A stretch of DNA of 57,114 nt from Planctomycetota bacterium (lineage in GTDB: Bacteria; Planctomycetota; UBA1135; UBA2386): assembly GCA_020848735.1 (NCBI GenBank), contig JADLHO010000190.1, positions 1 through 57,114 of the forward strand. The letters run 5' to 3'. A program made the translations under genes and the position numbers. This document shows, one piece after another, positions 9,237-17,896 of the stretch. Within the stretch, counting starts at the first letter, position 1; every line of letters begins with the position of its first letter. The notes beneath the pieces are model-generated. The model was not told where the DNA came from. It worked only from the letters and a program-made list of their open reading frames with translations, and did not search any database.

Positions 9237-10330
9237 TCGCGGAGCTGCTCGCACGCCCCGGGGCGTTCGACTTCTTCCAGGCGGTGCGCCTCTACGAGCG
9301 GCACGCCGCCGGCGGTGACGTGCCGCGCGGCGTCGGCGAGGACAACGCGCCCGATACCGAGTGCGTGCGGCTACGCACACGCCCGTCGCTCGTGCATGCC
9401 CACGCCGAGCTGCTGGGAGCGCGGCGGCGTGAGGAGGACTCGCCCGCGGCCGAGCTCGACGTCGCGTTCCTCGGATTCGTCGGCCCCGTCGGTGTGTTGC
9501 CGCAGCACTACACGGCGGCTGCGATCGAGCGGCTGCAGCTGCGTGACCCGACCCTGCGCGATTGGCTCGATCTCTTCCAGCACCGCGTCCTCTCGCTGTT
9601 CTACCGGGCGTGGACCAAGTACCGCTTTCCCTTCGGTGCGGAGCGGGAGCGCCGTGAGCACGGACGCGACGATGTCGTGACGCGCGCCCTTCGCAGTCTC
9701 GTCGGGCTCGGCTCGGCGGGACTCGCAGGACGTCTGCCGGTCCCCGATGACTCGCTGCTCTACGAAGGCGGTCATCTGGGGCGCCGCGTGCGCACGGCCG
9801 AGGGTCTCGCACGCGCCGTCGCCGATCTGTTCGGGGTGCCGGCGCGCGCCGAGGAGTTCGTCGGCCGTTGGCTGACGATCCCCGCCGACGAGCGGTGTCG
9901 CCTGCCTCACGCGCGCGAGGCGCCGGGTCTCCCGGTGCAACTCGGCCGCGGTGCGACGCTCGGCGCCAGGACCTGGGACGTCCAGTCGAAGGTGCGCCTG
10001 CACCTCGGGCCGCTCTCGCTCGCAGACCACGAACGCCTGCGCCCGGGTGGTGACGAGCACGCGGCGCTCGTGTCGTTCACGCAGTTCCATCTCGGCACCG
10101 AGTTCGACTTCGATCTGCGTCTCGAGCTCGCCGCTTCACAGTCGCCGGGTACGCGGCTGATGCGGCGTGGCGAGGGCGTCGGATCGAGGCTCGGCCGCAA
10201 CACCTGGATCGAGAGCGACCCGCGGCGCGCCGGGAGCCGGGTCGCCGTCGTGTCGATCGACGTGAGCGGCCATGGTCTTCGGGCGCCATCCGGTGCCGAC
10301 GTTGGACAAGCGGGGGCGGGCCCCGGATGA
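9200..10330 (+). CDS. tssG: T6SS baseplate protein TssG
   Basis: TssG (ImpH/VasB), 376 residues, partner of TssF in the baseplate wedge. The N-terminal PLIAELLARPGAFDFFQAVRLYER block is diagnostic, as are FVGPVGVLPQHYT, the FQHRVLSLFYRAWTKYRFP segment and the C-terminal LG..TWDVQSKVRLHLGPL region. The ATG at 9200 lies inside the end of tssF. The C-terminus extends past the last recognisable block in a Gly/Ala-rich tail. A 90-base gap precedes clpV. Confidence 0.93.
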   Translation: MAGTSGKRTDPLIAELLARPGAFDFFQAVRLYERHAAGGDVPRGVGEDNAPDTECVRLRTRPSLVHAHAELLGARRREEDSPAAELDVAFLGFVGPVGVLPQHYTAAAIERLQLRDPTLRDWLDLFQHRVLSLFYRAWTKYRFPFGAERERREHGRDDVVTRALRSLVGLGSAGLAGRLPVPDDSLLYEGGHLGRRVRTAEGLARAVADLFGVPARAEEFVGRWLTIPADERCRLPHAREAPGLPVQLGRGATLGARTWDVQSKVRLHLGPLSLADHERLRPGGDEHAALVSFTQFHLGTEFDFDLRLELAASQSPGTRLMRRGEGVGSRLGRNTWIESDPRRAGSRVAVVSIDVSGHGLRAPSGADVGQAGAGPG

Positions 10331-10420
10331 TCCCGCGCCGCTCGTCTCGGCTCGTGCGTCTCCCGTCGTCACGATCGCGCCTCCCCGTGCGGTGCCGTCG
10401 CTCTCCGTCGCTGTCACGAC

Positions 10421-13168
10421 ATGGTCTCCGTCAACCTGAAGTCGCTCGTCGGCCGCCTCAACGCCGAGGCCCGTCGCGCCCTCGAAGGCGCGGCCGGGCT
10501 CTGCCTGTCGCGCACGCACTACAACGTCGAGATCGAGCACTGGCTGCTGAAGCTGCTCGAGGTGCCCGGCTCGACGATGGAGACGATGTTGCGGCGCTTC
10601 GACGTCGACCTCGCGAAGCTCTCGCAGGATCTGACGCGCGCCCTCGACCGGCTGAAGACGGGCAACTCGCGACCGCCGGCGCTCTCGCCGAACGTCGTCG
10701 ATCTCGCGCGTGAGGCCTGGCTCGTCGCCTCGCTCGACCACGAGGCCTCGGAGACCGGTTCCGGCCAGCTCCTGATCGCGCTGCTCTCGACCGAGGCGCT
10801 CGCGCGGCAGGCGAAGGACGCGTCGCGGGAGTTCGAGAAGGTCGTCGCGGAGACGCTGAAGCTCGAGTACGCCCAGCTCGCGGCCACGTCGAGCGAGGCG
10901 ATCGCCGGCTCGGCGAAGGTCGCGCCCGCGGCCGGCGCGGCGGGAACCGGGCGCCCCGGCGGCTCCGGCAAGACTCCGAACCTCGATCAGTTCACGGTCG
11001 ACCTCACCGAGCGCGCACGCTCGGGTGGCATCGATCCGGTGCTCGGCCGTGACGACGAGATCCGCCAGGTCATCGACATCCTCACGCGCCGTCGCCAGAA
11101 CAACCCGATCCTCACCGGCGAGCCCGGCGTGGGGAAGACGGCGGTCGCCGAGGGCTTCGCGCTGCGCATCACCCAGGGCGATGTGCCGCCGGCGTTGCGC
11201 AACGTCGCGGTGCGCTCGCTCGATCTGGCGCTGCTGCAGGCAGGCGCCGGCGTGAAGGGCGAGTTCGAGTCGCGCCTCAAGGGCGTCATCGACGAGGTCA
11301 AGGGCTCACCCCAGCCGATCATCCTCTTCATCGACGAGGCCCACACGATGATCGGGGCCGGCGGCGCGGCCGGTCAGAACGACGCGGCGAACCTGCTCAA
11401 GCCTGCGCTCGCGCGCGGTGAGCTCCGCACGATCGCCGCGACGACCTGGGCGGAGTACAAGAAGTACTTCGAGAAGGACGCGGCGCTCGCGCGGCGTTTC
11501 CAGGTGGTCAAGGTCGAGGAGCCCTCCGAGGCCGTCGCCATCGAGATCATGCGCGGGCTCGCGAAGGTGATGGAGAAGCACCACGGCGTGCGCGTGCTCG
11601 ACGAGTCGCTGCAGGAGTCCGTGCGCCTCTCGGCCCGCTACCTCTCGGGGCGCCAGCTCCCCGACAAGGCGGTGAGCCTCCTCGACACGGCGTGCGCGCG
11701 CGTCGCGCTGAGCCAGGCCGCGACGCCGGCGGCGATCGAGGACTGCAAGCGTTCGCTCGCGCGCCTCGAGACCGAGGCCACGGTCCTGCGTCGCGAACAC
11801 GCCGTGCGCGACAACCACGGCAAGCGACTCGCCGAGATCGAGAACGAGACCGCGGCGATCCACGATCGGCTCGCTCGACTCGAGGCGCGTTGGGCCGACG
11901 AGAAGCGTCTCGTCGACGAGCTGCGCGGACTGCGCGACAAGCTCGAGGGCGACGTGCTCGCGCGACTGACGCCCACGCCCGACGCCCAGAAGGCGGCAGC
12001 GTCGGCCTCCGCTGCGCCCGCGGCCGCGGCGCCCGCCAAGCCGGCGCCGAAGCCGGTCGCCCTGAGCCAGGAGGAGCGGGCCGCCGCCCGCGCGTCGCTC
12101 GATCGCATCGGCGCCGAGCTCAAGCAGATCCAGGGCGAGGAGCCGCTCGTGCACCCGCACGTCACCGGCCAGGCGATCGCCGAGGTCATCTCCAACTGGA
12201 CCGGCATCCCGGCCGGCCGGATGTTGGCCGATCAGATCCGCTCGGTGCTCAATCTCCGCGATCGCCTGGAGCAGCGCGTCATCGGTCAGAGCCATGCGCT
12301 CGAGGCGATCGCGCAGAGCATCCGCATCAGCCGGGCCAACCTCAGCGATCCTCGCCGCCCGATCGGCGTGTTCCTGCTCGCGGGCACCAGCGGTGTCGGC
12401 AAGACCGAGACCGCGATCGCCCTCGCCGAAGAGCTCTACGGCGGCGAGCAGAACATGACCGTCATCAACATGAGCGAGTTCAAGGAGGAGCACAAAGTGT
12501 CGCTCCTCATGGGCTCGCCGCCGGGCTACGTCGGGTACGGCGAGGGCGGTGTGCTCACCGAGGCCGTGCGTCGCAAGCCGTACTCCGTCGTGCTCCTCGA
12601 TGAACTCGAGAAGGCGCACCCGGGCGTGCAGGAGATCTTCTATCAGGTGTTCGACAAGGGCACGCTGAAGGACGGCGAGGGCCGCGACATCGACTTCCGC
12701 AATACGGTGATCATCATGACCACCAACGCGGGAACCGAGGCGGTGATGTCGCTGTGCGCGGACAAGGAGACGCGCCCCGACGCCGACGGCTTCGTCTCGG
12801 CGATGCATCCCGAGCTGCTGAAGACGTTCAAGCCGGCCTTCCTCGGGCGTTGCCAGGTGCTGCCCTACTACCCGCTCACCGACGACGTGATGCGCGGCAT
12901 CATCGAGCTCAAGCTCCGCAAGGTGCAGAAGCGGATCGCCGCGAACTACGCCGCGTCGTTCCAGTGGACGCCGGAGTTCGTGCAGAGCGTGCTCGACCGC
13001 TGCACCGAGGTCGAGTCGGGAGCGCGCAACGTCGACCACATCCTCTCGCGCACGCTGCTGCCTCAGCTCGCCGCCGAGTTCCTCGGCCGCATGGCGGATG
13101 GCGGCACGGTGTCGCGCGCCGTCGCGACGGTCGGCGAGAACGGCACGTTCCGCTACGAGCTCTCATGA
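10421..13168 (+). CDS. clpV: T6SS sheath-disassembly AAA+ ATPase ClpV/TssH
   Basis: ClpV/TssH, 915 residues, is the Clp-type hexameric ATPase that recycles contracted TssB-TssC sheath. It has the ClpV N-terminal domain (VNLKSLVGRLN..ARRALEGAA, binding site for the sheath) and a first AAA+ module with Walker A GEPGVGKT at 233-240 and Walker B ILFIDEAHT. A middle coiled-coil domain is followed by a second AAA+ module with Walker A GTSGVGKT at 655-662 and the LLDELEKAHP motif. An Ala/Pro-rich insert sits between the coiled coil and the second module. The N-terminal domain and the T6SS context separate it from housekeeping ClpB. Confidence 0.96.
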   Translation: MVSVNLKSLVGRLNAEARRALEGAAGLCLSRTHYNVEIEHWLLKLLEVPGSTMETMLRRFDVDLAKLSQDLTRALDRLKTGNSRPPALSPNVVDLAREAWLVASLDHEASETGSGQLLIALLSTEALARQAKDASREFEKVVAETLKLEYAQLAATSSEAIAGSAKVAPAAGAAGTGRPGGSGKTPNLDQFTVDLTERARSGGIDPVLGRDDEIRQVIDILTRRRQNNPILTGEPGVGKTAVAEGFALRITQGDVPPALRNVAVRSLDLALLQAGAGVKGEFESRLKGVIDEVKGSPQPIILFIDEAHTMIGAGGAAGQNDAANLLKPALARGELRTIAATTWAEYKKYFEKDAALARRFQVVKVEEPSEAVAIEIMRGLAKVMEKHHGVRVLDESLQESVRLSARYLSGRQLPDKAVSLLDTACARVALSQAATPAAIEDCKRSLARLETEATVLRREHAVRDNHGKRLAEIENETAAIHDRLARLEARWADEKRLVDELRGLRDKLEGDVLARLTPTPDAQKAAASASAAPAAAAPAKPAPKPVALSQEERAAARASLDRIGAELKQIQGEEPLVHPHVTGQAIAEVISNWTGIPAGRMLADQIRSVLNLRDRLEQRVIGQSHALEAIAQSIRISRANLSDPRRPIGVFLLAGTSGVGKTETAIALAEELYGGEQNMTVINMSEFKEEHKVSLLMGSPPGYVGYGEGGVLTEAVRRKPYSVVLLDELEKAHPGVQEIFYQVFDKGTLKDGEGRDIDFRNTVIIMTTNAGTEAVMSLCADKETRPDADGFVSAMHPELLKTFKPAFLGRCQVLPYYPLTDDVMRGIIELKLRKVQKRIAANYAASFQWTPEFVQSVLDRCTEVESGARNVDHILSRTLLPQLAAEFLGRMADGGTVSRAVATVGENGTFRYELS

Positions 13169-13282
13169 TCGTCTGAAACGAGATCCATCCGGGAGGTTTC
13201 GCTTCGCGGCGCGACCGGCCTCGGATCGAACCAGCGTCAACTCAACCCAACCCGTAACCGCGAACCGAGGAGAAGCGAATCA

Positions 13283-13768
13283 ATGGCCATCTACGTTCAG
13301 ATCGGCGCCAAGGACGAGATCAAGGGCAACGTCACCGCGAAGGGCCACGAACACTGGATCGAGTGCGGCTCGCTCCAGTTCGGCGTCGGCCGCGCGATCT
13401 CGATGCCGGTCGGTCGTTCCACCGACCGCGAGGCGTCGCTGCCGAGCCTCAGCGAAGTCACCCTGACGAAGCAGATGGAGGACTCGAGCCCCTACATCTT
13501 CCAGGAGGCCCTGCGCGGCGAAGGGAAGACGGTCACGATCCACATCACGAAGACCGGCAAGGACCAGGCCGAGAACATCGTCGAGTACATCCTGACCAAC
13601 ACGATGATCAGCGGCTACTCGATCTCGACCGGCGGTGACGCTCCCACCGAGTCCTTCAGCCTCTCGTACACGAAGATCGAGATGAAGTACATCATGTGGG
13701 ACGCTGCCCACAAGAAGGCGTCGCAGGTGCCGGTGTCGTACGACCTCGCGACCGCGACCGGATCCTGA
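13283..13768 (+). CDS. hcp: T6SS inner tube protein Hcp
   Basis: Hcp forms the stacked hexameric rings of the inner tube that is pushed out by sheath contraction. The 161-residue product has the family pattern: AIYVQI at the N-terminus, GHEHWIECGSLQFGVGR, then R.ASLPSLSEVTLTKQMEDSSP and E.FSLSYTKIEMKY near the C-terminus. A clear GAGGAG ribosome-binding site lies at 13267-13272, ten bases before the ATG. A 114-base spacer after clpV suggests its own expression signal, which fits the very high demand for Hcp. Confidence 0.96.
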   Translation: MAIYVQIGAKDEIKGNVTAKGHEHWIECGSLQFGVGRAISMPVGRSTDREASLPSLSEVTLTKQMEDSSPYIFQEALRGEGKTVTIHITKTGKDQAENIVEYILTNTMISGYSISTGGDAPTESFSLSYTKIEMKYIMWDAAHKKASQVPVSYDLATATGS

Positions 13769-13802
13769 GGACCAGGCGCCGGCCGCGCCGCGCCGCGCTG
13801 AG

Positions 13803-14633
13803 ATGTTCGATCCGGCGGTCGGTCGTTCGCTCGGTCCCGGGCCGGCGCGTTGCATCCACTGCGACGCGCCGATCTCGGAGCTGCGTCGTCGCCTCAGCCC
13901 GGTGTGCGAGGCGCCCGACTGCCGCACGCACGGCGTGTTGGGTCGGCTTCACGCCGTGAACCGACGCGAGGCGAAGCATCGCGCGGAGCAGCTCGCCGCG
14001 GAGCGCGACCGCGTGCTCGCCGGGTTGCGCGACGCATTCCGTGACCGGGCTGCCGAGGCGGAGCGCGCCGGCACGGGATTCCTGATCGGCGTGCTGCCGG
14101 CGAACGAGCTCGGGGTCGAGGCCGTCGCGCCGGATCGGATCGAGCTCTTCCTCGAGCGATTGCGCGGCATCGTCGTCGCGGCCCGCTCCGTGCCGGTGGC
14201 GGCGGCGAGCCCCGCGACCGAGCCCGGGGAACCGCCGCTCGCCCTGCAGCGCGCGGCGTGTGGACTCTGCCGCGGTCGCTGTTGTCGTTCCGGCGGCAAT
14301 CACGCCTACCTGGACGAGGCGAGTCTCGCGCGCATCCTCGCCGCGGAGCCTTCGCGGACGGAGGAGGAGCTCTTCGCGCAGTACCGGAGCTTCGCGCCCT
14401 CGCACGCCTACGTCGGGGCGTGCCTCTTCCAGGCCGAGGACGGCTGCGCGCTGCCGCGCGAGCTCAGGTCGGACACCTGCAACCGCCATCTCTGCGGGGA
14501 GCTGCGCACGCTGCATGCCGAATGGCTCGCGAGCGACGCTCGTGAGCTCGGACTCGGCGCCGCGGCGGACGGCGTGCTCGTGCGGACGACGACGTTGAGC
14601 CTGCCGTCGGCGATGGGCGACACCGTCACCTGA
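13803..14633 (+). CDS. Cys-rich protein with zinc-ribbon-like and YkgJ-like clusters
   Basis: A 276-residue cytoplasmic protein of unknown function that starts 34 bases after hcp, on the same strand. It has two Cys groups. Near the N-terminus is CIHC with two further Cys about 15-20 residues on, resembling a zinc ribbon. Around residues 154-162 is CGLCRGRCC, followed by spaced Cys residues (GACLF, DGCAL, DTCNRHLC) as in the YkgJ-type zinc/iron-chelating family. The centre is a charged helical segment. A metal- or Fe-S-binding role is inferred from the Cys pattern only. Its position suggests co-transcription with hcp, but I know of no T6SS role for such a protein. Confidence 0.7.
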   Translation: MFDPAVGRSLGPGPARCIHCDAPISELRRRLSPVCEAPDCRTHGVLGRLHAVNRREAKHRAEQLAAERDRVLAGLRDAFRDRAAEAERAGTGFLIGVLPANELGVEAVAPDRIELFLERLRGIVVAARSVPVAAASPATEPGEPPLALQRAACGLCRGRCCRSGGNHAYLDEASLARILAAEPSRTEEELFAQYRSFAPSHAYVGACLFQAEDGCALPRELRSDTCNRHLCGELRTLHAEWLASDARELGLGAAADGVLVRTTTLSLPSAMGDTVT

Positions 14634-14645
14634 CGGCGTCGGTGC

Positions 14646-15422
14646 TCAGAAGCGGATCTCGCCGCCGAGGAACCAACCGGAGACGCGGAGGTCGACCTGC
14701 GCATCCCGCGAGCGTGCGTCGCCGTTGGCATCGACGGTCAGGTAGCGGAAGCCGGCAAAGATGTCGACGTTCTCGACCGGTGCGAAGCCCACCCGGCCAT
14801 CGAGATCCCAGTAGACGCCTTCGCCGTCGCCGAGATCGATCTTGATGCCGCCGGCCTGCGCCTGGATGCGGAACAGGCCGAGCTCGAGTTCGCTGTCGAC
14901 GTAGAGCAGTGGGATCGGTGCGAAGACCTCGGCCTCCTCGAAGTTGCCCGACACGGCCGACGAGCGTGCCTTCGTCTGCGTGTCGATGAAGTTCACCGCG
15001 ACGCCCGGTGCGAGACGGAAGCCGTCGAGCTCGAGGAGGTCGTAGACCCAGTAGGTCTTGAGGTTGCGGAAGTCGAACTCGCTGTCGACGGCCGTGCCGG
15101 CCGGCAGATCGCCGAAGGGCTGGGTCAGCGTCCCGCTGCCGGTGTCCTCGAACCAGAAGACCGAGGCGCCGAACCGACCGATGTCGGTCGTCGCGTTCGC
15201 GCCGAGCATGATCCCGGGGCTCGACTGCTCGACGCCCAGGTCCTCGCTGAGATAGTTCTTGCGGTCGTCGAGCGAGACCGGGCCGGTCGAGGGACCGAGG
15301 GCGACGTGCCCGTCGACGCTGGTCTGCATGAACGCCGCATTGGCGGAGATCCTGTCGATGGAGCTGCACGCGCACAGGGCGAGGGTCAGCGAGAGGACGG
15401 AGAACGTGGTGCGTCGCGACAT
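14646..15422 (-). CDS. Outer-membrane-type lipoprotein of unknown function
   Basis: A 258-residue product. The start at 15422 is chosen because MSRRTTFSVLSLTLALCAC gives a lipoprotein-type signal with a slightly non-standard lipobox (LCAC). The mature part is rich in alternating hydrophobic and polar beta strands with aromatic ends, for instance FAPIPLLYVDSELELGLF, and finishes with GWFLGGEIRF, where a terminal Phe is typical of outer-membrane beta barrels. I do not recognise a family. It converges on the Cys-rich gene (12 bases apart) and is divergent from the FG-GAP lipoprotein. On its strand a TACCTT hexamer about 50 bases upstream could be a -10 element. Confidence 0.7.
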   Translation of the reverse strand: MSRRTTFSVLSLTLALCACSSIDRISANAAFMQTSVDGHVALGPSTGPVSLDDRKNYLSEDLGVEQSSPGIMLGANATTDIGRFGASVFWFEDTGSGTLTQPFGDLPAGTAVDSEFDFRNLKTYWVYDLLELDGFRLAPGVAVNFIDTQTKARSSAVSGNFEEAEVFAPIPLLYVDSELELGLFRIQAQAGGIKIDLGDGEGVYWDLDGRVGFAPVENVDIFAGFRYLTVDANGDARSRDAQVDLRVSGWFLGGEIRF

Positions 15423-15578
15423 GCGCAGGTCCGGCCGAGGGAGCCGAGGAGAGTGGAGCCCGAGGGTGAGGAAGGTAGCGGGACCGGGCATTGAAGTCCG
15501 TAGTCCCGCTGCCACGGTCGCCTCGTCCCGACCGAGGACCCTCGCACGTCGCGACGCGCGATTCGCCCGGCGGCGGGC

Positions 15579-15584
15579 TAGCAT
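15579..15584 (+). promoter_or_regulatory. Possible -10 element (TAGCAT) for the FG-GAP lipoprotein gene
   Basis: A TAGCAT hexamer in otherwise very GC-rich DNA, 35 bases before the ATG at 15620. The same hexamer occurs upstream of tRNA-Ala (43253) and of the selenoprotein-like gene (54233). No clear -35 match is seen. Confidence 0.35.
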
Positions 15585-15619
15585 GGGGCGGTCGCTCTCT
15601 CACGGAGACTCCCCCTTTG

Positions 15620-17830
15620 ATGCGTTCGCTCCTCGTCGCGGTGCCCTGCCTCGTCGTCGCCGCATGTGCCGATCATCGTGCCGGCCGCGTCGGTGACATC
15701 GATCCCGCGATCTCCAACGTCGTCTTCCGCGCGCGCGGCGCCTTGCCCCTGAGCGTGCAGTCCTCCGTCGACGTCGCCATCGGCGACTTCGACCAGGACG
15801 GGGACACCGATCTCGCCGCACTCGACCTCACGGGTCGGCTCGTCGTGCGTCTGCGCACGGGTGAGGACAGCTATGCCGACGCGCAGGCGCTCCCGGTGCA
15901 GGGCAAGCCGCTCGCCATCCTCGCCGAGGACCTCGACGCCGACTACGACCTGGATCTCGTCGCCGTGAGCGCCGAGGCGAACGTCGCGACGGTCTTCGTC
16001 AACGATGGCGCCGCGACGTTCTCGCAGATCCAGGCGATCGGCGTGCAGGAGCTCCCGACCGGCGCCGCCATCGGGGACTACACGGGCGACGGCGTCGACG
16101 ACCTCGTCGTCACGCATCTGTCGCGCTCGGACGTGCTCGTCTTCGAAGGCCAGGGCGATGCGACCTTCGGCGCACCGACCTCGGTGCCGATCCCGCGCGG
16201 GACGCGCACCGCGGGCCTCACGATCGCCGACGTGAACCACGACACGTTCCAGGACATCGCGATCTGCGATACCGACAACGATCGCGTCATCATCCGCTTC
16301 GGCTCGCCCTCGGAGATCGGCGGCGGCGTCGCGATCGTCGACGTCGCACGCACGCCGGTGGCGATGTCGGTCGGCGACGTGAACGAGGACCTGCGGATCG
16401 ATCTCGCGATCTCGTGCTTCGACAGCCTGCAGGTCGATTTCATCACCGACCAGGGCAAGGGTGGCTTCGGCGTCTTCCGCTCCCTGTCCGTCGAGGGCAA
16501 GCCCGCGAACTCCACGATCGCCGATCTCGACGGCGATGGATTCGACGAGTTCGCCGTCTGCCTGCTCAACAAGAGCGCGGTCAGCATCTTCGCCGGCACG
16601 GACGAGGGCCTCTCCGACGCGGAGTACCAGCTCCCGGCGACCGGCTTCCCCTACCGCCCGATCATCGCGGACATCATCGGCGACGGACGCGCGGACCTCG
16701 GGCTCGTCTCCACCGAGATCGCCGCGATGAACTTCTACCGCGGCACGGCCGAGTTCCTGCACTGCGAGCGGACCGTGGCGCCCGAGGGCGCGTGGCAACC
16801 GCACATGGTCGCGGCGGCCGACTTCGACGGCGACGGGGAGATCGACATCGCCACCGCGGGTGCCTCGTCGAACCTGGTCTCGTTCCTGACGCCCTCGCGC
16901 CAGCCGACGGGTCCGGTGCTCGCGGAGCCGGCTTCGGTCGATCTCGGCCAGGGCTTCAGCAACCTCGTCGTCGCGGACGTCGACGGTGACGAGCGCAGCG
17001 AGCTCCTGGTCGCGCTCGTCGACGGCGTGAAGCTGCTCGCCAACGAGTCCTCCGCCGGTTCCTTCCAGTTCGCGCCCGTCCCCGCGGCGGCCAGCGCGAT
17101 GCTCGCCCCGGGCACGGTCGCCGCCGGGATCGCCTTCGGCGACGCGACGGGCGACGGGCTCGGCGACGTGGTGGTCGCGTTCCTGGGCGAGAACCGCGTC
17201 GCGGTCGTGCCCGGCGCTCCGGGTCGCTTCCAGTTCGCGGCGCCCGTCGGGACCGCGGTCCAGGGCGGCCCGTTCGGGGTCGTGCTCGGCAACTTCGACG
17301 CGGACGCCGCGGTCGAGGTCGCCGTCTCCCTCGCCCTCGAGAGCCGCGTCGACATCTTCGACGTCGCCTCCGACGGCACGCTCAGCCAGGCCGCGAGCTT
17401 CCCCGTCGGCGAAGGTCCGACCTACCTGCGGACGGCCGACTTCAACCGCGACGGCCGCGCGGACCTCGCGGTCAGCAGCTCCCTCGACGACTCGCTCCGG
17501 ATCCTCGTCGCGGAGGAGGCCTCGGGCTTCCGGTCGGTGGAGATCCCGACCGCCCCGGGTCCGACCGCCCTCCTGACGGACGACCTGGACCTCGACGGCT
17601 ATCCCGACCTGCTCGTCACGTCGCTGAGCGCGATGAGCTTCCAGGTCGTGATCGGCGATCGGAGCGGCGGAGAGAAGTCGCGCGTGACCTTCCCCGGCGT
17701 GTACGGTGCAACCTCGGCCGTGCTCGCGGATGTCGTCGGTGGTGACCTGCCCGATCTCGTGATCGGCAGCGCCGAGATCGATCGCGTCACGGTGTTCCAG
17801 AACGACAGCGTCAAGTCGGCTCTGCGCTGA
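15620..17830 (+). CDS. Exported lipoprotein with 14 FG-GAP/VCBS repeats
   Basis: A 736-residue surface or periplasmic lipoprotein. The start at 15620 gives a signal MRSLLVAVPCLVVAAC with a good lipobox (VAAC), and a GGAG lies 11 bases upstream. The rest is built from about 14 repeats of an acidic FG-GAP/VCBS motif, such as DFDQDGDTDLAAL, DLDGDGFDEFAVC, DFDGDGEIDIATA and DLDLDGYPDLLVT. These normally bind calcium and form blades of a beta propeller, so 14 copies would suit two seven-bladed propellers. No enzyme domain is visible. It could be an adhesion or carbohydrate-binding protein, but the partner is unknown. It is followed after 66 bases by the kinase gene on the same strand. Confidence 0.85.
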   Translation: MRSLLVAVPCLVVAACADHRAGRVGDIDPAISNVVFRARGALPLSVQSSVDVAIGDFDQDGDTDLAALDLTGRLVVRLRTGEDSYADAQALPVQGKPLAILAEDLDADYDLDLVAVSAEANVATVFVNDGAATFSQIQAIGVQELPTGAAIGDYTGDGVDDLVVTHLSRSDVLVFEGQGDATFGAPTSVPIPRGTRTAGLTIADVNHDTFQDIAICDTDNDRVIIRFGSPSEIGGGVAIVDVARTPVAMSVGDVNEDLRIDLAISCFDSLQVDFITDQGKGGFGVFRSLSVEGKPANSTIADLDGDGFDEFAVCLLNKSAVSIFAGTDEGLSDAEYQLPATGFPYRPIIADIIGDGRADLGLVSTEIAAMNFYRGTAEFLHCERTVAPEGAWQPHMVAAADFDGDGEIDIATAGASSNLVSFLTPSRQPTGPVLAEPASVDLGQGFSNLVVADVDGDERSELLVALVDGVKLLANESSAGSFQFAPVPAAASAMLAPGTVAAGIAFGDATGDGLGDVVVAFLGENRVAVVPGAPGRFQFAAPVGTAVQGGPFGVVLGNFDADAAVEVAVSLALESRVDIFDVASDGTLSQAASFPVGEGPTYLRTADFNRDGRADLAVSSSLDDSLRILVAEEASGFRSVEIPTAPGPTALLTDDLDLDGYPDLLVTSLSAMSFQVVIGDRSGGEKSRVTFPGVYGATSAVLADVVGGDLPDLVIGSAEIDRVTVFQNDSVKSALR

Positions 17831-17896
17831 CGCGCGCGGCGTGCGCACGCGCGCGGCAGCCACGGGGGCCGATGCTCGCGAGATCGGCGATCTGAC

